Origin: an uncultured Collinsella sp.
GTDB taxonomy: Bacteria > Actinomycetota > Coriobacteriia > Coriobacteriales > Coriobacteriaceae
Direction of reading: 5' to 3'
Assembly (NCBI GenBank): GCA_934630375.1
Contig: CAKTVQ010000010.1
Location: 1-55,465 of the forward strand
Length of the DNA: 55,465 nucleotides
The translations under genes were made by a program, and so were the position numbers. Within the stretch, counting starts at the first letter, position 1. Each line of letters begins with the position of its first letter. The notes beneath the pieces were generated by a model. That model did not search any database, had not been told where the DNA came from, and saw nothing but the letters and a program-made list of their open reading frames with translations. Shown in pieces: positions 8,656 through 17,067 of this stretch.

Positions 8656-9234
8656 TTATTCCTCGTACGCGCCCTCAAGCCGAAGCAACCACTCCTTGCG
8701 GTCAAGGCCGCCAGCATATCCCTTAAGCGAGCCGTCGGCCGCCACTACGCGATGGCACGGCACGATAATCGAAATGGGATTACGCGCGACCGCAGCCCCC
8801 ACCGCACGAGGAGACACAACGGGCGCTTCATTTCCCGGCACACGATGTCGAGCCGCAACACGCTGAGCGATCTCGCCATACGTAGCAACCTCGCCACGCG
8901 GGATAGAAAGCAGCTCAAACCAAACCTCGCGCTGAAACGCCGTGCCAATCATATGCAACGGCGGTGTAAACCGAGGCTCCTGCCCCGCAAAATAAGCATT
9001 CAGCCAAGCCCAAGAACGCTCTAGCACCGAAGAAGCCGCGCCATTTGCCGGACTCACCGAAGACATCCCGCCGGTACCGGAAACCGCGTCGGCGCCTTCA
9101 ACATGTTCGGAGTCTTCCCGGAGAAGCGTGGAACCAAAGTGCTCCTGCCCCTCAAACCAAAGCCCCGTCAGACCGCGGCCATCAGCGGCAAGCAAGATTT
9201 CGCCCAAAGGCGAGGCAAATGTCGTCGTGACCAC
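8656..9234 (-). CDS. ogt: methylated-DNA--protein-cysteine methyltransferase
   Basis: Suicide DNA repair enzyme that moves the methyl group of O6-methylguanine to its own Cys. The active-site motif PCHRVV is followed by the family's usual LKGYAGGLDRKEWLL. An N-terminal ribonuclease-H-like part starts SPLGEILLAADGRGLTGLWF. Length 192 is normal, with a short extra insertion near residues 45-65. The start is GTG at 9234, preceded by AAAGGAG at a 6-nt spacing. No Ada-type regulator domain is fused and no LexA-like box is seen upstream. Confidence 0.92.
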   Translation of the reverse strand: MVTTTFASPLGEILLAADGRGLTGLWFEGQEHFGSTLLREDSEHVEGADAVSGTGGMSSVSPANGAASSVLERSWAWLNAYFAGQEPRFTPPLHMIGTAFQREVWFELLSIPRGEVATYGEIAQRVAARHRVPGNEAPVVSPRAVGAAVARNPISIIVPCHRVVAADGSLKGYAGGLDRKEWLLRLEGAYEE

Positions 9235-9296
9235 CAGCGGCTCCTTTCAAAACTCCGCAACATAATACCGCGAATTGTGCAGACAACCCCAATCGA

Positions 9297-9460
9297 CCCC
9301 AAAGTCACCCAAGGCGGCAGGCGCGACAGCGCCGCAGCTGCCGCACGACCCCAAAGTCCCCGCAGGCAGCAGGCCCAAGGCGCCGCAGCTGCCGGCCGCG
9401 CTCCGCAGTCCCCCAAGGCGGCAGGCGCAAAGCGCCGAGGCCGCCGCCGGGACTAGGGCC
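9297..9460. repeat. GC-rich imperfect tandem repeats upstream of ogt
   Basis: About three imperfect units of roughly 50 nt, each containing a CCCCAAAGTC-like or CAGTCCCCC start, then GGCAGGC and AGCGCCGCAGCTGCCG-like text. With the asd hairpin beside it, this accounts for most of the gap between ogt and asd. No ORF here looks like a gene. Confidence 0.5.
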
Positions 9461-9550
9461 CGCAACAACCACGTGCCCCCTCATCAGCCCAGCGGCCCCA
9501 ACCAGCAACGGCCCCATCGCAGGCCGCTCGCAGCCGAGTCACCGCAGGCA

Positions 9551-9672
9551 GGGGCCGGGCTTAGTTTCCAGAACACTCCGCAGACCAGTGTGGCGCCTTG
9601 TCCGCGGCTCCGAAGGAGCAGGACAAGGCGCCACACATGGTCGAGGACGTTCTGAAAACTAAACCCGGCCCC
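9551..9672 (-). repeat. nested-hairpin 3'-UTR element (family A), after asd
   Basis: Outer arms 9551-9574 and 9649-9672 pair almost fully, inner arms 9588-9603 and 9621-9636 pair perfectly over 16 bp, and the tip GCTCCGAAGGAGC (9607-9619) is itself a small hairpin. On the asd strand the conserved CGTCCTCG lies between the first outer and inner arms, and CTGCGGA between the second pair. The element starts 18 nt after the asd stop. Confidence 0.8.
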
Positions 9673-9690
9673 CGCCGGACAGGTCCACCG

Positions 9691-10716
9691 CTACTCGCAG
9701 AGCAGCTTAGCGATCTGGACGGCGTTGGTTGCCGCGCCCTTACGGATTTGGTCGCCGCAGCACCAGAAGGTGATGCCGCGCGCGGCCTCGGGGTTCGAGA
9801 TGTCGCGACGCACGCGACCGACCCAGATCAGGTCCTGGTCGGAGGTATCCATCGGCATGGGGAAGCGATCGTGCGCATCCTCGGCACTCATATCGTCAAC
9901 CAGCTTCACGCCCGGAGCGGCAGCCAGCGCGGCACGAGCCTCCTCGACCGTAATGTCGCGCTCAAACTCGAGCGTAATGCTCTCGGAATGCGAACGCAGC
10001 ACCGGCACGCGCACGCAGGTGCAGTTCACGCGCAGCTCGGGCAGGTGCATGATCTTGCGGCCTTCGTTTTGCAACTTCATCTCTTCGGAAGTAAAGCCCT
10101 CCTCCTTGACGCCGCCAATCTGCGGAATCAGGTTGCTCGCCAGCTGGGCGGCAAAAGCGCGCGGCTCGGGAATCTCCTCGCCACGACCTAGGGCGGCCAG
10201 CTGGGCCTCAAGCTCGGCCATACCGGGAGCACCAGCGCCCGAAGCCGCCTGGTACGTCGAAACGATCATGCGCTTCACGCCGGCGAGCTGATGCAGCGGC
10301 CAGGTGGGAACCAAGCCGATGATGGTCGCGCAGTTGGGATTGGCGATAAGGCCGTGATGCCACTTGATGTCGTCGGCATTGATCTCGGGCACGACCAGCG
10401 GCACCTCGGGATCCATGCGGAAGGCGTGGCTGTTGTCGACCACGACGGCGCCGCGCTTGACGGCCTCGGGCAGTAGCTCCTTCGCAATATCGTCGCCGGC
10501 GGCGCCGAGCACGATGTCGCAGCCCTCAAAGGCCTCGGGGCAAGCCTCCTCAATCACAACCTGCTCGCCGCGGAACTCGACGGTCTTGCCCGCAGAGCGC
10601 GCGCTCGCTAGCAGCTTGAGCTTGCCGACCGGAAACTCCTGCTCGTTGAGGCACTCGAGCATCTGGGTGCCCACGGCTCCCGTCGCGCCCAAAATAGCAA
10701 CCGTGTACTGTTTCAT
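9691..10716 (-). CDS. asd: aspartate-semialdehyde dehydrogenase
   Basis: NADPH-dependent enzyme that reduces L-aspartyl phosphate to L-aspartate 4-semialdehyde, the branch point to lysine/diaminopimelate, threonine and methionine. The N-terminal nucleotide-binding motif ILGATGAVGTQML (about 7), catalytic Cys in NPNCATIIGLV (about 130), STYQAASGAG (about 160) and the C-terminal His region (SHSESI) are visible. Length 341 is standard. ATG at 10716 follows AAAGGGGGAAGC; the frame stays open to 10803 without a better start. lysC lies upstream on the same strand, separated by 174 nt with a hairpin, so the two may be partly uncoupled. Confidence 0.95.
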   Translation of the reverse strand: MKQYTVAILGATGAVGTQMLECLNEQEFPVGKLKLLASARSAGKTVEFRGEQVVIEEACPEAFEGCDIVLGAAGDDIAKELLPEAVKRGAVVVDNSHAFRMDPEVPLVVPEINADDIKWHHGLIANPNCATIIGLVPTWPLHQLAGVKRMIVSTYQAASGAGAPGMAELEAQLAALGRGEEIPEPRAFAAQLASNLIPQIGGVKEEGFTSEEMKLQNEGRKIMHLPELRVNCTCVRVPVLRSHSESITLEFERDITVEEARAALAAAPGVKLVDDMSAEDAHDRFPMPMDTSDQDLIWVGRVRRDISNPEAARGITFWCCGDQIRKGAATNAVQIAKLLCE

Positions 10717-10848
10717 GCTTCCCCCTTTAAAGGCTGTGGCTTTTGCCCGCACGCCGAGCAGGCCGATTATTGTTGCCAGTGTATACAAGAACAGGGCGGG
10801 CACGAAACCCGCCCCGTCGAAACGAAACCGAAACGAAACGCCCCGCTG

Positions 10849-10878
10849 TAGATTTTTGAGACATGACTCAAAAATCTA
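10849..10878. terminator. hairpin TAGATTTTTGAG/CTCAAAAATCTA between lysC and asd
   Basis: A perfect 12-bp stem with the 6-nt loop ACATGA lies 13 nt after the lysC stop. T-runs on both strands fit a bidirectional terminator. A slightly degraded copy of the same unit occurs at 24299-24326. Confidence 0.6.
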
Positions 10879-10890
10879 GCGAGATAGCAG

Positions 10891-12279
10891 CTACTTGTGG
10901 AGCGAGGCCAGGGCGGGATCGACCGGTGCGGGAACCTCCAGGTCGGAGACCTTCACGATGCCGTTTTCGTCGGAGAAGGCACGGTAAATGGTCTGAATCG
11001 CCAGGTCGAAGTCTTTCTCCTCGACACCAATAATGATGTTGATCTCGTCGCAGCTCTGCGAAATCATACGCACGCTCACGCCCGCCTGGCCAAGCATGCC
11101 AAACAGGTGGCCAGAGATGCCAGCACGACCGCGCAGGTTGCGGCCAACGGTAGCGATAAGCGCCAAGCCCTCGACAACCTCGATCTCGAGCGGCTCGACC
11201 TCCTGCTGAATGTCGCCCACAAGCGAGTACAGCGAATCGTGAACGTCCTGCTCCTGCACCACGGCACCAAAGCGGTCGACGCCGGTGGGCATGTGCTCAA
11301 CGGAAACGTCATAGCGCTCGAACACCGAAAGCGCGCGGCGCATAAAGCCGACACGGGGCTTGGTGCGGTCGCGGGCCACATTGATGGCGACAAAACCGCG
11401 TTTGCCGGTCACGCCGGTAATGATGGGCTCTGCCTCACCCTCGTCAGCCGTCTCGCTAATGATGGTGCCGGGGTCCTGCGGCGCGTTGGTGTTCTTGATG
11501 ACCAGCGGAATACCAGCCTCGCGCACGGGGAACACGGCCTCCTCGTGCAGGACGCTTGCGCCCATGTACGAAAGCTCGCGCAGCTCCTCGTAGGTAACGC
11601 GGGCGATGGGCTGAGCCTCGGGCACAATGCGAGGATCAGCAGAATAGAAGCCCGAAACGTCGGTCCAGTTCTCGTACAGGTCGGCGCCCAGGCACTTGGC
11701 CAGGATCGAACCGGAAATATCGCCGCCGCCGCGGTCGAGCAGCTTGATTTGGCCCTCACGCGTCGCACCGTAGAAACCGGGCATGACAAAGCCGCCTTGC
11801 TGGCCGTACTCCTGCACCAGCTCGGAGGTGCGGTTCATGCTGAGCGTACCGTCGTGATGGAACGCCACGACCGTCGCGGCATCCAGGAACGGCAGGCCCA
11901 GGTACTCGGCCATCAGGCGGGCGGTAAAGTACTCGCCGCGGCTCACGAGCTCCTCGGTTGAGTAGCCGCCCGAGCGGGCGCGCTCGGCAAAGGCCGCAAA
12001 CTCCTCGCGGATGGGATAGGTGAGCCCTAGCTCGTCAGCAATATCAAAGTAGCGCTGGCCGATGTCCTCGAGCAGCTCCTCGCACGACACGTGGTACTTG
12101 ACGTGCGCGTTGACCAAGTAGAGCAGATCGGTCACCTTGGTGTCGCCCTTAAAGCGGCGACCGCAGGCAGAAACCACCACAAAACGGCGGGCAGGGTCGG
12201 CGTCGACAATGGCCTTAATCTTCTTGAAGTGTTCGGCGTCGGCGACCGACGAGCCGCCAAACTTGGCAATCTTAATCAT
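10891..12279 (-). CDS. lysC: aspartate kinase (monofunctional, two ACT domains)
   Basis: Phosphorylates L-aspartate, the first step of the aspartate family pathway. The N-terminal KFGGSSVADAEHFKKI is the kinase signature; GGGDISGSILAKCLGADLYENWTDVSGFYSADPR (about 193-227) carries the substrate and ATP loops. The last 150 residues form two ACT-like regulatory segments (VEHMPTGVDRFGAVV and VSVRMISQSCDEINIIIGV), so feedback control by lysine or threonine is expected. Length 462 is normal for this form. No homoserine dehydrogenase is fused and none is in the window. No lysine riboswitch fits in the 104 nt before thrC. Confidence 0.94.
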   Translation of the reverse strand: MIKIAKFGGSSVADAEHFKKIKAIVDADPARRFVVVSACGRRFKGDTKVTDLLYLVNAHVKYHVSCEELLEDIGQRYFDIADELGLTYPIREEFAAFAERARSGGYSTEELVSRGEYFTARLMAEYLGLPFLDAATVVAFHHDGTLSMNRTSELVQEYGQQGGFVMPGFYGATREGQIKLLDRGGGDISGSILAKCLGADLYENWTDVSGFYSADPRIVPEAQPIARVTYEELRELSYMGASVLHEEAVFPVREAGIPLVIKNTNAPQDPGTIISETADEGEAEPIITGVTGKRGFVAINVARDRTKPRVGFMRRALSVFERYDVSVEHMPTGVDRFGAVVQEQDVHDSLYSLVGDIQQEVEPLEIEVVEGLALIATVGRNLRGRAGISGHLFGMLGQAGVSVRMISQSCDEINIIIGVEEKDFDLAIQTIYRAFSDENGIVKVSDLEVPAPVDPALASLHK

Positions 12280-12383
12280 GGGCTTGAGGTTACCTTTCTA
12301 AAAAGCCTCTGCGAACCTACTTTGCGCGCTCTGATACCATGGTTTCACCGATTGGGACCAAGGCATCCGAGGAGCAGTGTTAT

Positions 12384-13901
12384 ATGGGAACTTATCATAG
12401 TACACGAGGACGCACTTTATCGTGCTCAAGTAAGGTGGCCATCCGTACCGGTATCGCTCCCGACGGGGGTTTGTTTGTCTCGGACGAGCTCGGCACCCAG
12501 CAGGTCGATATCAGCTCGCTTGCAGATAAATCGTACTTTGAAATCGCTCAAGATGTGTTGGGAATGTTACTGAATGATTACACGGCCGAAGAAATTTCGG
12601 CCTGTGTGAATGAGGCATACCGAGGCACGTTCGCGAGCGAAGAGGTTACGCCACTCGTCAAACTCGACGCCGCACCGGGCGCCGACGCCCCGCAGACCTA
12701 TGTGATGGAGCTCTTTGGCGGTCCCACGAGCGCCTTTAAGGACGTCGCCCTGCAGATGCTCCCCCGCCTGATGGCCCGCACCTCCGCCATGGACGGCGGC
12801 GCCGAGCGCATCATGATCGTCACCGCCACGTCGGGCGACACCGGCAAGGCGGCACTCGCTGGTTTTGCCGACGCTCCGGGCACGGGCATCACCGTCTTTT
12901 ATCCCGAGGGCAAGGTCAGCCGCGTCCAGAACCTGCAGATGTCCACGCAGGAGGGCGCCAACGTCGCCGTCTGCGGCATCCGCGGCAACTTTGACGACGC
13001 CCAGAGCGCCGTCAAGCGTATCTTTGCCGACAAGGAGCTTGCCGAGCGCCTGGAGGCCGCCGGCACCGTGCTCTCGAGCGCCAACTCCATCAACGTCGGC
13101 CGTCTGGTGCCGCAGGTCGTCTACTACTTTGCCGCCTATGCGCAGCTGCTGCGCGCCGGCGCCATCGAGGCCGGCGACGCCGTGGAGTTCTGCGTACCGA
13201 CCGGTAACTTTGGCGATATCCTGGCCGGCTACTATGCCAAGCGCATGGGTCTGCCCGTCGCCAAGCTTATCGTCGCGAGCGACAAGAACAACGTACTGGC
13301 CGACTTCCTGACCACCGGCGTCTACGACCGCAACCGTCCGTTCTTCACGACCATCTCGCCGTCGATGGACATCCTTATTAGCTCCAACCTGGAGCGCATG
13401 CTCTACTTCCTGTCCGACGGCGACTGCGAGCTCGTTGCCGGCCTTATGGAGCAGCTTGCCCAGACGGGTCGCTACGAGGTTCCCGCCGACCTGCTGGCCA
13501 AGATCCAGAGCGTGTTTGGCTGCGGCTGGGCCAGCGAGGACGAGGTCCGCGCCGCCATCAAGAGCTGCTGGGATGCGAACGGCTACGTGATCGACCCGCA
13601 TACCGCTTGCGGCTATCACGTCTTTGAGCAGGTCGCCCCCGCCGAGGGCGCCAAGGCCCGCGTGCTGCTTTCGACCGCCAGCCCCTACAAGTTCCCGCGC
13701 GCCTGCTGCGACGCCCTGGGCCTCAACGTGCCCGAGGATGACTTTGAGGCTATGCGCGTGCTCGAGCAGGCAACCAACACGGTCGCCCCGACCCAGCTCG
13801 CCGAACTCGAATCCAAACCCGTCCGCTTCGAAGACGTCTGCAACGTCGACGAGATGGCCAGCTACGTAGAGTCCGCCGCCAAAAAGATGGCCACCAACTA
13901 A
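12384..13901 (+). CDS. thrC: threonine synthase
   Basis: PLP enzyme that converts O-phospho-L-homoserine to L-threonine. The PLP-binding Lys lies in GGPTSAFKDVALQML (about 115), followed by the phosphate-binding TATSGDTGKAAL (about 150) and FCVPTGNFGDILAGYYAKRMGLP (about 275). Length 505 matches the bacterial/yeast-type class. The frame is open from 12339, but ATG at 12384 with GGAG about 10 nt upstream gives the normal N-terminus (MGTYHSTRG). It is divergent from lysC and followed by thrB. Confidence 0.95.
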   Translation: MGTYHSTRGRTLSCSSKVAIRTGIAPDGGLFVSDELGTQQVDISSLADKSYFEIAQDVLGMLLNDYTAEEISACVNEAYRGTFASEEVTPLVKLDAAPGADAPQTYVMELFGGPTSAFKDVALQMLPRLMARTSAMDGGAERIMIVTATSGDTGKAALAGFADAPGTGITVFYPEGKVSRVQNLQMSTQEGANVAVCGIRGNFDDAQSAVKRIFADKELAERLEAAGTVLSSANSINVGRLVPQVVYYFAAYAQLLRAGAIEAGDAVEFCVPTGNFGDILAGYYAKRMGLPVAKLIVASDKNNVLADFLTTGVYDRNRPFFTTISPSMDILISSNLERMLYFLSDGDCELVAGLMEQLAQTGRYEVPADLLAKIQSVFGCGWASEDEVRAAIKSCWDANGYVIDPHTACGYHVFEQVAPAEGAKARVLLSTASPYKFPRACCDALGLNVPEDDFEAMRVLEQATNTVAPTQLAELESKPVRFEDVCNVDEMASYVESAAKKMATN

Positions 13902-13913
13902 AACCCACATTAA

Positions 13914-13942
13914 GCGCCGGCGAAAGCCGGCGCACCTTCTTT
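13914..13942 (+). terminator. thrC terminator hairpin
   Basis: GCGCCGGC, a GAAA loop and GCCGGCGC form an 8-bp GC-rich stem 12 nt after the thrC stop, followed by the T-rich ACCTTCTTTC. Confidence 0.65.
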
Positions 13943-13979
13943 CATCAGATAACCCCCGGGATGATGACGAACGCGCACA

Positions 13980-14091
13980 GCGTGCCTGGCTGTTTAGTTC
14001 GTCGCGAGTTCCGCACGCAAAGGAAAGCACTTAATGTGCTTTCCGTCTTGCGCAGGACTGCCCGAGCAGCGAACTAAACAGCCAGGCACGC
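13980..14091. repeat. 22-bp inverted repeat enclosing an inner hairpin, before thrB
   Basis: Arms GCGTGCCTGGCTGTTTAGTTCG (13980-14001, split here only for naming) and its perfect complement (14070-14091) enclose GGAAAGCAC/GTGCTTTCC. The motifs TGCGGAA and CTCGGGCA appear on the minus strand, so it looks like a diverged family A element in the opposite orientation. The right arm ends 1-2 nt before the thrB ribosome site AGGAGGA. Confidence 0.7.
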
Positions 14092-14104
14092 CAGGAGGAC
14101 TCAC

Positions 14105-14986
14105 ATGATCAAGATCACCGTCCCAGCAACAAGCGCCAACTTGGGCATCGGCTACGACACCCTCGGCATGGCCGTCAGCCTCTACTCGCACTTCACCTTC
14201 GAGCGCGCCGACAAGCTCACCATCACGGGCTGCCCCGAGGAATTCCAAAACGAGAACAACCTAGTCTACGTGAGCTTTGTGGATGCGCTGGCCGCATGGG
14301 GCGAGCCGGCCTTCCCCGTCGCCATCGACATTCAGACTGACGTTCCCGTCGCTCGTGGCCTGGGTTCCAGCTCCACCTGCGTTGTCGCCGGCATTATGGC
14401 CGCCGCCGCGCTGACGGGCCACACCGTCGACCGCGCCGAGCTCGTCCGCATTGCCACCGAGGTCGAGGGCCATCCCGATAACGTCGCCCCCGCTATCCTG
14501 GGCGGCGCCGTCTGCTCCTTTACGCCGACCGATTCGCTCCCCCAGTGCCTGCGCTACGAGGTGAGCGATCGCCTGCGTTTTATTACCGTCATTCCACCCT
14601 ACGAGGTGCACACGAGTGAGGCGCGCAAGGTCGTGCCGCAGGAGATTCCGCTTTCCACCGCCGTATGGCAGATGGGCCGCATCGCCGGCATGACGCGCGG
14701 TCTGGAGACCGGCGATCTGGACCTGATTGCCGCCGCCAATGACGACCGTATTCAGGAGCCCTATCGCCGTCGCCTGATTCCCGACTACAACGCCGTGCGC
14801 GACACCTGTCTTAACGGCGGCGCCAAGACCATCTGGATCAGCGGCTCCGGCTCGACCCTCATGGCCGTAACCGACGATACCATCGTAGCGAAGTTCCTGC
14901 AGGTCAAGCTGCGCGAGCAGTTCCCCAAGTGTGACACGCACATTCTGACGTGCGACACCGAGGGCGCTCAAATCGAGTACCTGTAG
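14105..14986 (+). CDS. thrB: homoserine kinase
   Basis: GHMP-family kinase that makes O-phospho-L-homoserine, the substrate of the thrC product. Visible: N-terminal VPATSANLGIGYDTLGMAVS, the ATP loop PVARGLGSSSTCVVAGIMAA (about 84-103), and the C-terminal GHMP motif WISGSGSTLMAV (about 243). Length 293 is standard. AGGAGGA precedes ATG at 14105. Because thrC has its own terminator and a long inverted repeat separates the genes, thrB may have separate transcriptional or RNA-level control. Confidence 0.94.
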   Translation: MIKITVPATSANLGIGYDTLGMAVSLYSHFTFERADKLTITGCPEEFQNENNLVYVSFVDALAAWGEPAFPVAIDIQTDVPVARGLGSSSTCVVAGIMAAAALTGHTVDRAELVRIATEVEGHPDNVAPAILGGAVCSFTPTDSLPQCLRYEVSDRLRFITVIPPYEVHTSEARKVVPQEIPLSTAVWQMGRIAGMTRGLETGDLDLIAAANDDRIQEPYRRRLIPDYNAVRDTCLNGGAKTIWISGSGSTLMAVTDDTIVAKFLQVKLREQFPKCDTHILTCDTEGAQIEYL

Positions 14987-15007
14987 ACATCGCTGGTTAA
15001 TCCCTTC

Positions 15008-15136
15008 GGGCCGCCCAAGGGTATCCCCTTAAAAACGTCCTCGCACTTGAGGCCCGCTTATCCTGCTCCTTCGGAGCTACGGATAAGTGGGCCTCGTGCT
15101 GCGGAATGTTTTTAGGGGGATACCCTTGGGCGGCCC
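15008..15136 (+). repeat. nested-hairpin 3'-UTR element (family A), after thrB
   Basis: Outer arms 15008-15036 and 15108-15136 (29 nt) match at 28 positions; an inner stem (GAGGCCCGCTTATCC with GGATAAGTGGGCCTC) and a GCTCCTTCGGAGC tip follow. CGTCCTCG (15035-15042) and CTGCGGAA lie between outer and inner stems. It begins 21 nt after the thrB stop. The rest of 14987-15244 shows nothing else. Confidence 0.8.
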
Positions 15137-15244
15137 TACAGCAACGTGGTCGACGATGTCTATAGGAACCCACGCTTTGAAGGGGCGCCGGGCTGATGGT
15201 TTGGCTTTTTATTGATGGGGGCCCTTACTGGGATGGAACCCTTA

Positions 15245-15835
15245 CTAGAGGCAGGCCTCGGCGATGCGGCGTTTGAGTTCGTCGATGCCGGTGCCGGTCT
15301 GGGAGCTTGTGATGATCACGTTTTCGGCAGGGACGTTGAGCTGCTTTTTGATGGCTGCTGCCTGGCGGGCCTGCTGGGTGCGGCTGAGCTTGTCGGCTTT
15401 GGTGAGGCAGACGATAAAGTTGAACTCGTTGCCCTGCAGATAGTCGATCATGTCGTGATCGAGCTTGCTCGGGTCGTGACGAATATCCACCAGCGACACG
15501 ACTAGGTTAAAGCTGCGCTCCGAGTCGAAGAAGTCGCCGATAAGTTCTGCCCAGCGGTCACGCTCGGCCTTGGAGCGACGGGCGAAACCGTAACCCGGCA
15601 GGTCCACGAAATGCACGTCGTCGGCCTCGAAGAAATTGATGTTGCTTGTCTTGCCCGGCGTGCTCGAAACCTTGACCAGGTTCTTGCGGCCAAAGAGCTT
15701 GTTCATAATCGACGACTTGCCCACATTGGAGCGGCCGACAAAGCTCACCTCGGGGCAGGTGGACTCGGGAATCTGCGAAACCTTGCCGTAGCTGGCGACG
15801 AACTTGGCAAGCTGGTAGTTAATGGAATCGGCCAT
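15245..15835 (-). CDS. ysxC: ribosome biogenesis GTP-binding protein YsxC/EngB
   Basis: Essential cytoplasmic GTPase for large-subunit assembly. The G1 loop GRSNVGKSSIMNKL (about 34), the G2-region Thr in SSTPGKTSNINF, G3 DLPGYG, G4 TKADKL and a G5-like TSSQTGTGID are all in order. Length 196 is typical. ATG at 15835 with AAGGAG 5 nt upstream is preferred to GTG at 15841, which would overlap the ribosome site. It follows mtnN by 38 nt and is probably cotranscribed. Confidence 0.95.
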   Translation of the reverse strand: MADSINYQLAKFVASYGKVSQIPESTCPEVSFVGRSNVGKSSIMNKLFGRKNLVKVSSTPGKTSNINFFEADDVHFVDLPGYGFARRSKAERDRWAELIGDFFDSERSFNLVVSLVDIRHDPSKLDHDMIDYLQGNEFNFIVCLTKADKLSRTQQARQAAAIKKQLNVPAENVIITSSQTGTGIDELKRRIAEACL

Positions 15836-15873
15836 GGACACTCCTTGGTCGTAGGTTCTTACAAAAGAGCGCG

Positions 15874-16614
15874 CTATTGCGCAGCGGCTATGCGGCGGAC
15901 GATATCGAGCGTGATGTCACTTGCGACACGCGCGTACTCGAACAGATCGAACTCTCGGTCGCAAATTGCATCGTACGCCTCGTCACAATTATCGCTGATA
16001 GCGCGCAACACCAGGCAATCGACACCATTTTTGGTTGCGACATGGGCAATTGCCGCGCCCTCCATGCCGACACAATCGGCATGCGTCGCCTCGATAGCGT
16101 CGTTGCGCATGGCGGCGCCCGTCACAAAGCGGTTACCCGTGGCAATCGTGCCGACCAGGAACTGTTTGGTGCCCTCGTTCGAAGCGACTGCATTTGTCGA
16201 AGCGTCAACAAACCCACGCTCAGCAAGCACGTCGACGGCAATATCGACCAGCGCGGGTGTCGAGCCAAACTCCTCGAGCCCCGGTGCGGACTCGGCGATA
16301 AGCGCGGTATCGGTATCCAGATAGCGTAGGCGTTTGCCAATGACCACGTCGTCGATATGGAGCTTGGGGTTCAAACCGCCCGCAATGCCCGAAAACACAA
16401 CAACCTGCGGAGCATACTTGCTAATGAGGTGCTGTGTTGCAGCGGCGGCGTTCACCGTGCCCATGCCCGCCGTTGTGGCGACAACTGTCAGGCCGTCGAG
16501 CTCACCGCTCACAACGGTCAAGCCTGCCTCCCGCGCCTCGCAAACGTCGCTCAGCTCTTCCTTAATCTGCATGATCTCTTTTTCGAGCGCACCGATAATC
16601 GCGATGGTAGCCAT
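15874..16614 (-). CDS. mtnN: 5'-methylthioadenosine/S-adenosylhomocysteine nucleosidase
   Basis: Cleaves MTA and SAH to adenine and the thioribose or ribosyl-homocysteine, serving methionine recycling and AI-2 precursor formation. The N-terminus IAIIGALEKEI contains the catalytic Glu region; VFSGIAGGLNPKLHIDDVVIG (about 75-95), GMEGAAIAHVATKNGV (about 170) and VLRAISDNCDE (about 195) form the purine and ribose site. Length 246 is slightly longer than usual. ATG at 16614 follows TTGGGGAATGGT; the frame runs 4 codons further to an ATG at 16626. Confidence 0.93.
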   Translation of the reverse strand: MATIAIIGALEKEIMQIKEELSDVCEAREAGLTVVSGELDGLTVVATTAGMGTVNAAAATQHLISKYAPQVVVFSGIAGGLNPKLHIDDVVIGKRLRYLDTDTALIAESAPGLEEFGSTPALVDIAVDVLAERGFVDASTNAVASNEGTKQFLVGTIATGNRFVTGAAMRNDAIEATHADCVGMEGAAIAHVATKNGVDCLVLRAISDNCDEAYDAICDREFDLFEYARVASDITLDIVRRIAAAQ

Positions 16615-16692
16615 ACCATTCCCCAAACCTATACGAAATTCTCAACCACGGTATGGTACCAGCATTTTGTTTGACCTCGCCAAACGAACACG

Positions 16693-16827
16693 CTAAGCCA
16701 GTGCAGCTCGCGTATCAAACAGCGCCTTTACAATCGCGGCCGTAACCTCGCTCGAGCGGTCGCTCCACGGCATCGATGTCATGACGCTCATGACATAGGT
16801 ACGGCCATCGATGTCGATAGCAGGCAT
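16693..16827 (-). pseudogene. C-terminal remnant, possibly of a class A beta-lactamase-like serine hydrolase
   Basis: The 44 codons ending at 16693 (from MPAIDIDGRTYVMSVMTSMP) look like the last strand and helix of a serine beta-lactamase-like fold. The frame stays open to 17016, but that part crosses a long inverted repeat and shows no family features, and the catalytic S-x-x-K half is absent. This is most likely the tail of a gene removed by rearrangement. The assignment rests on pattern memory only. Confidence 0.35.
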
Positions 16828-16931
16828 TTCTTTCCAAAGATATTCAGTCGCGTTTAAGGTGTCTCTAAACAATAAACAGGCGTTTCTATGCAAAAGCACC
16901 GATTCCGTTGCGCATCTTTGCCCAAAACGCA

Positions 16932-16996
16932 GTTGCGGTGAAATAGTTCCTGTTTGGGCGGCATAAGCCGAAAAACAAGAACTATTCCACCGCAAC
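16932..16996. repeat. 24-nt inverted repeat
   Basis: Arms 16932-16955 and 16973-16996 match at 22 of 24 positions (GTTGCGGTG.AATAGTTC.TGTTT). The 17-nt loop is GGGCGGCATAAGCCGAA. It lies between pflA and the beta-lactamase-like remnant. Confidence 0.7.
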
Positions 16997-17033
16997 TTGA
17001 CGGGGCTCTTTAGCAATCAACTAGGTGCCCGGG

Positions 17034-17066
17034 GGCGCTCATTTAAGTCTGTCCCCAATGAGTGCC
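17034..17066. repeat. REP-like hairpin with TGTCCCCAATGAGTG
   Basis: GGCGCTCATT (17034-17043) pairs with AATGAGTGCC (17057-17066) at 9 of 10 positions. The loop carries TAAGTCTGTCCCC, recalling the GGGGAC-type hairpin at 30861. It abuts the pflA stop codon. Confidence 0.5.
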
Positions 17067-17067
17067 G

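Noticed and set aside
9297..9460. CRISPR-like tandem array near ogt
   Set aside because: Units are imperfect, GC-rich and contiguous without unique spacers; no cas genes are present.
12280..12383. Lysine riboswitch or T-box ahead of lysC
   Set aside because: The gap shared with thrC is only 104 nt and lacks the known structures.
12567..14030. 487-codon minus-strand ORF opposite thrC
   Set aside because: Exact antisense of a well-conserved threonine synthase; Gly/His/Val-rich product typical of shadow frames in high-GC genes.
16693..17016. Complete 107-residue gene
   Set aside because: Only the last 44 codons look protein-like; the rest crosses an inverted repeat.
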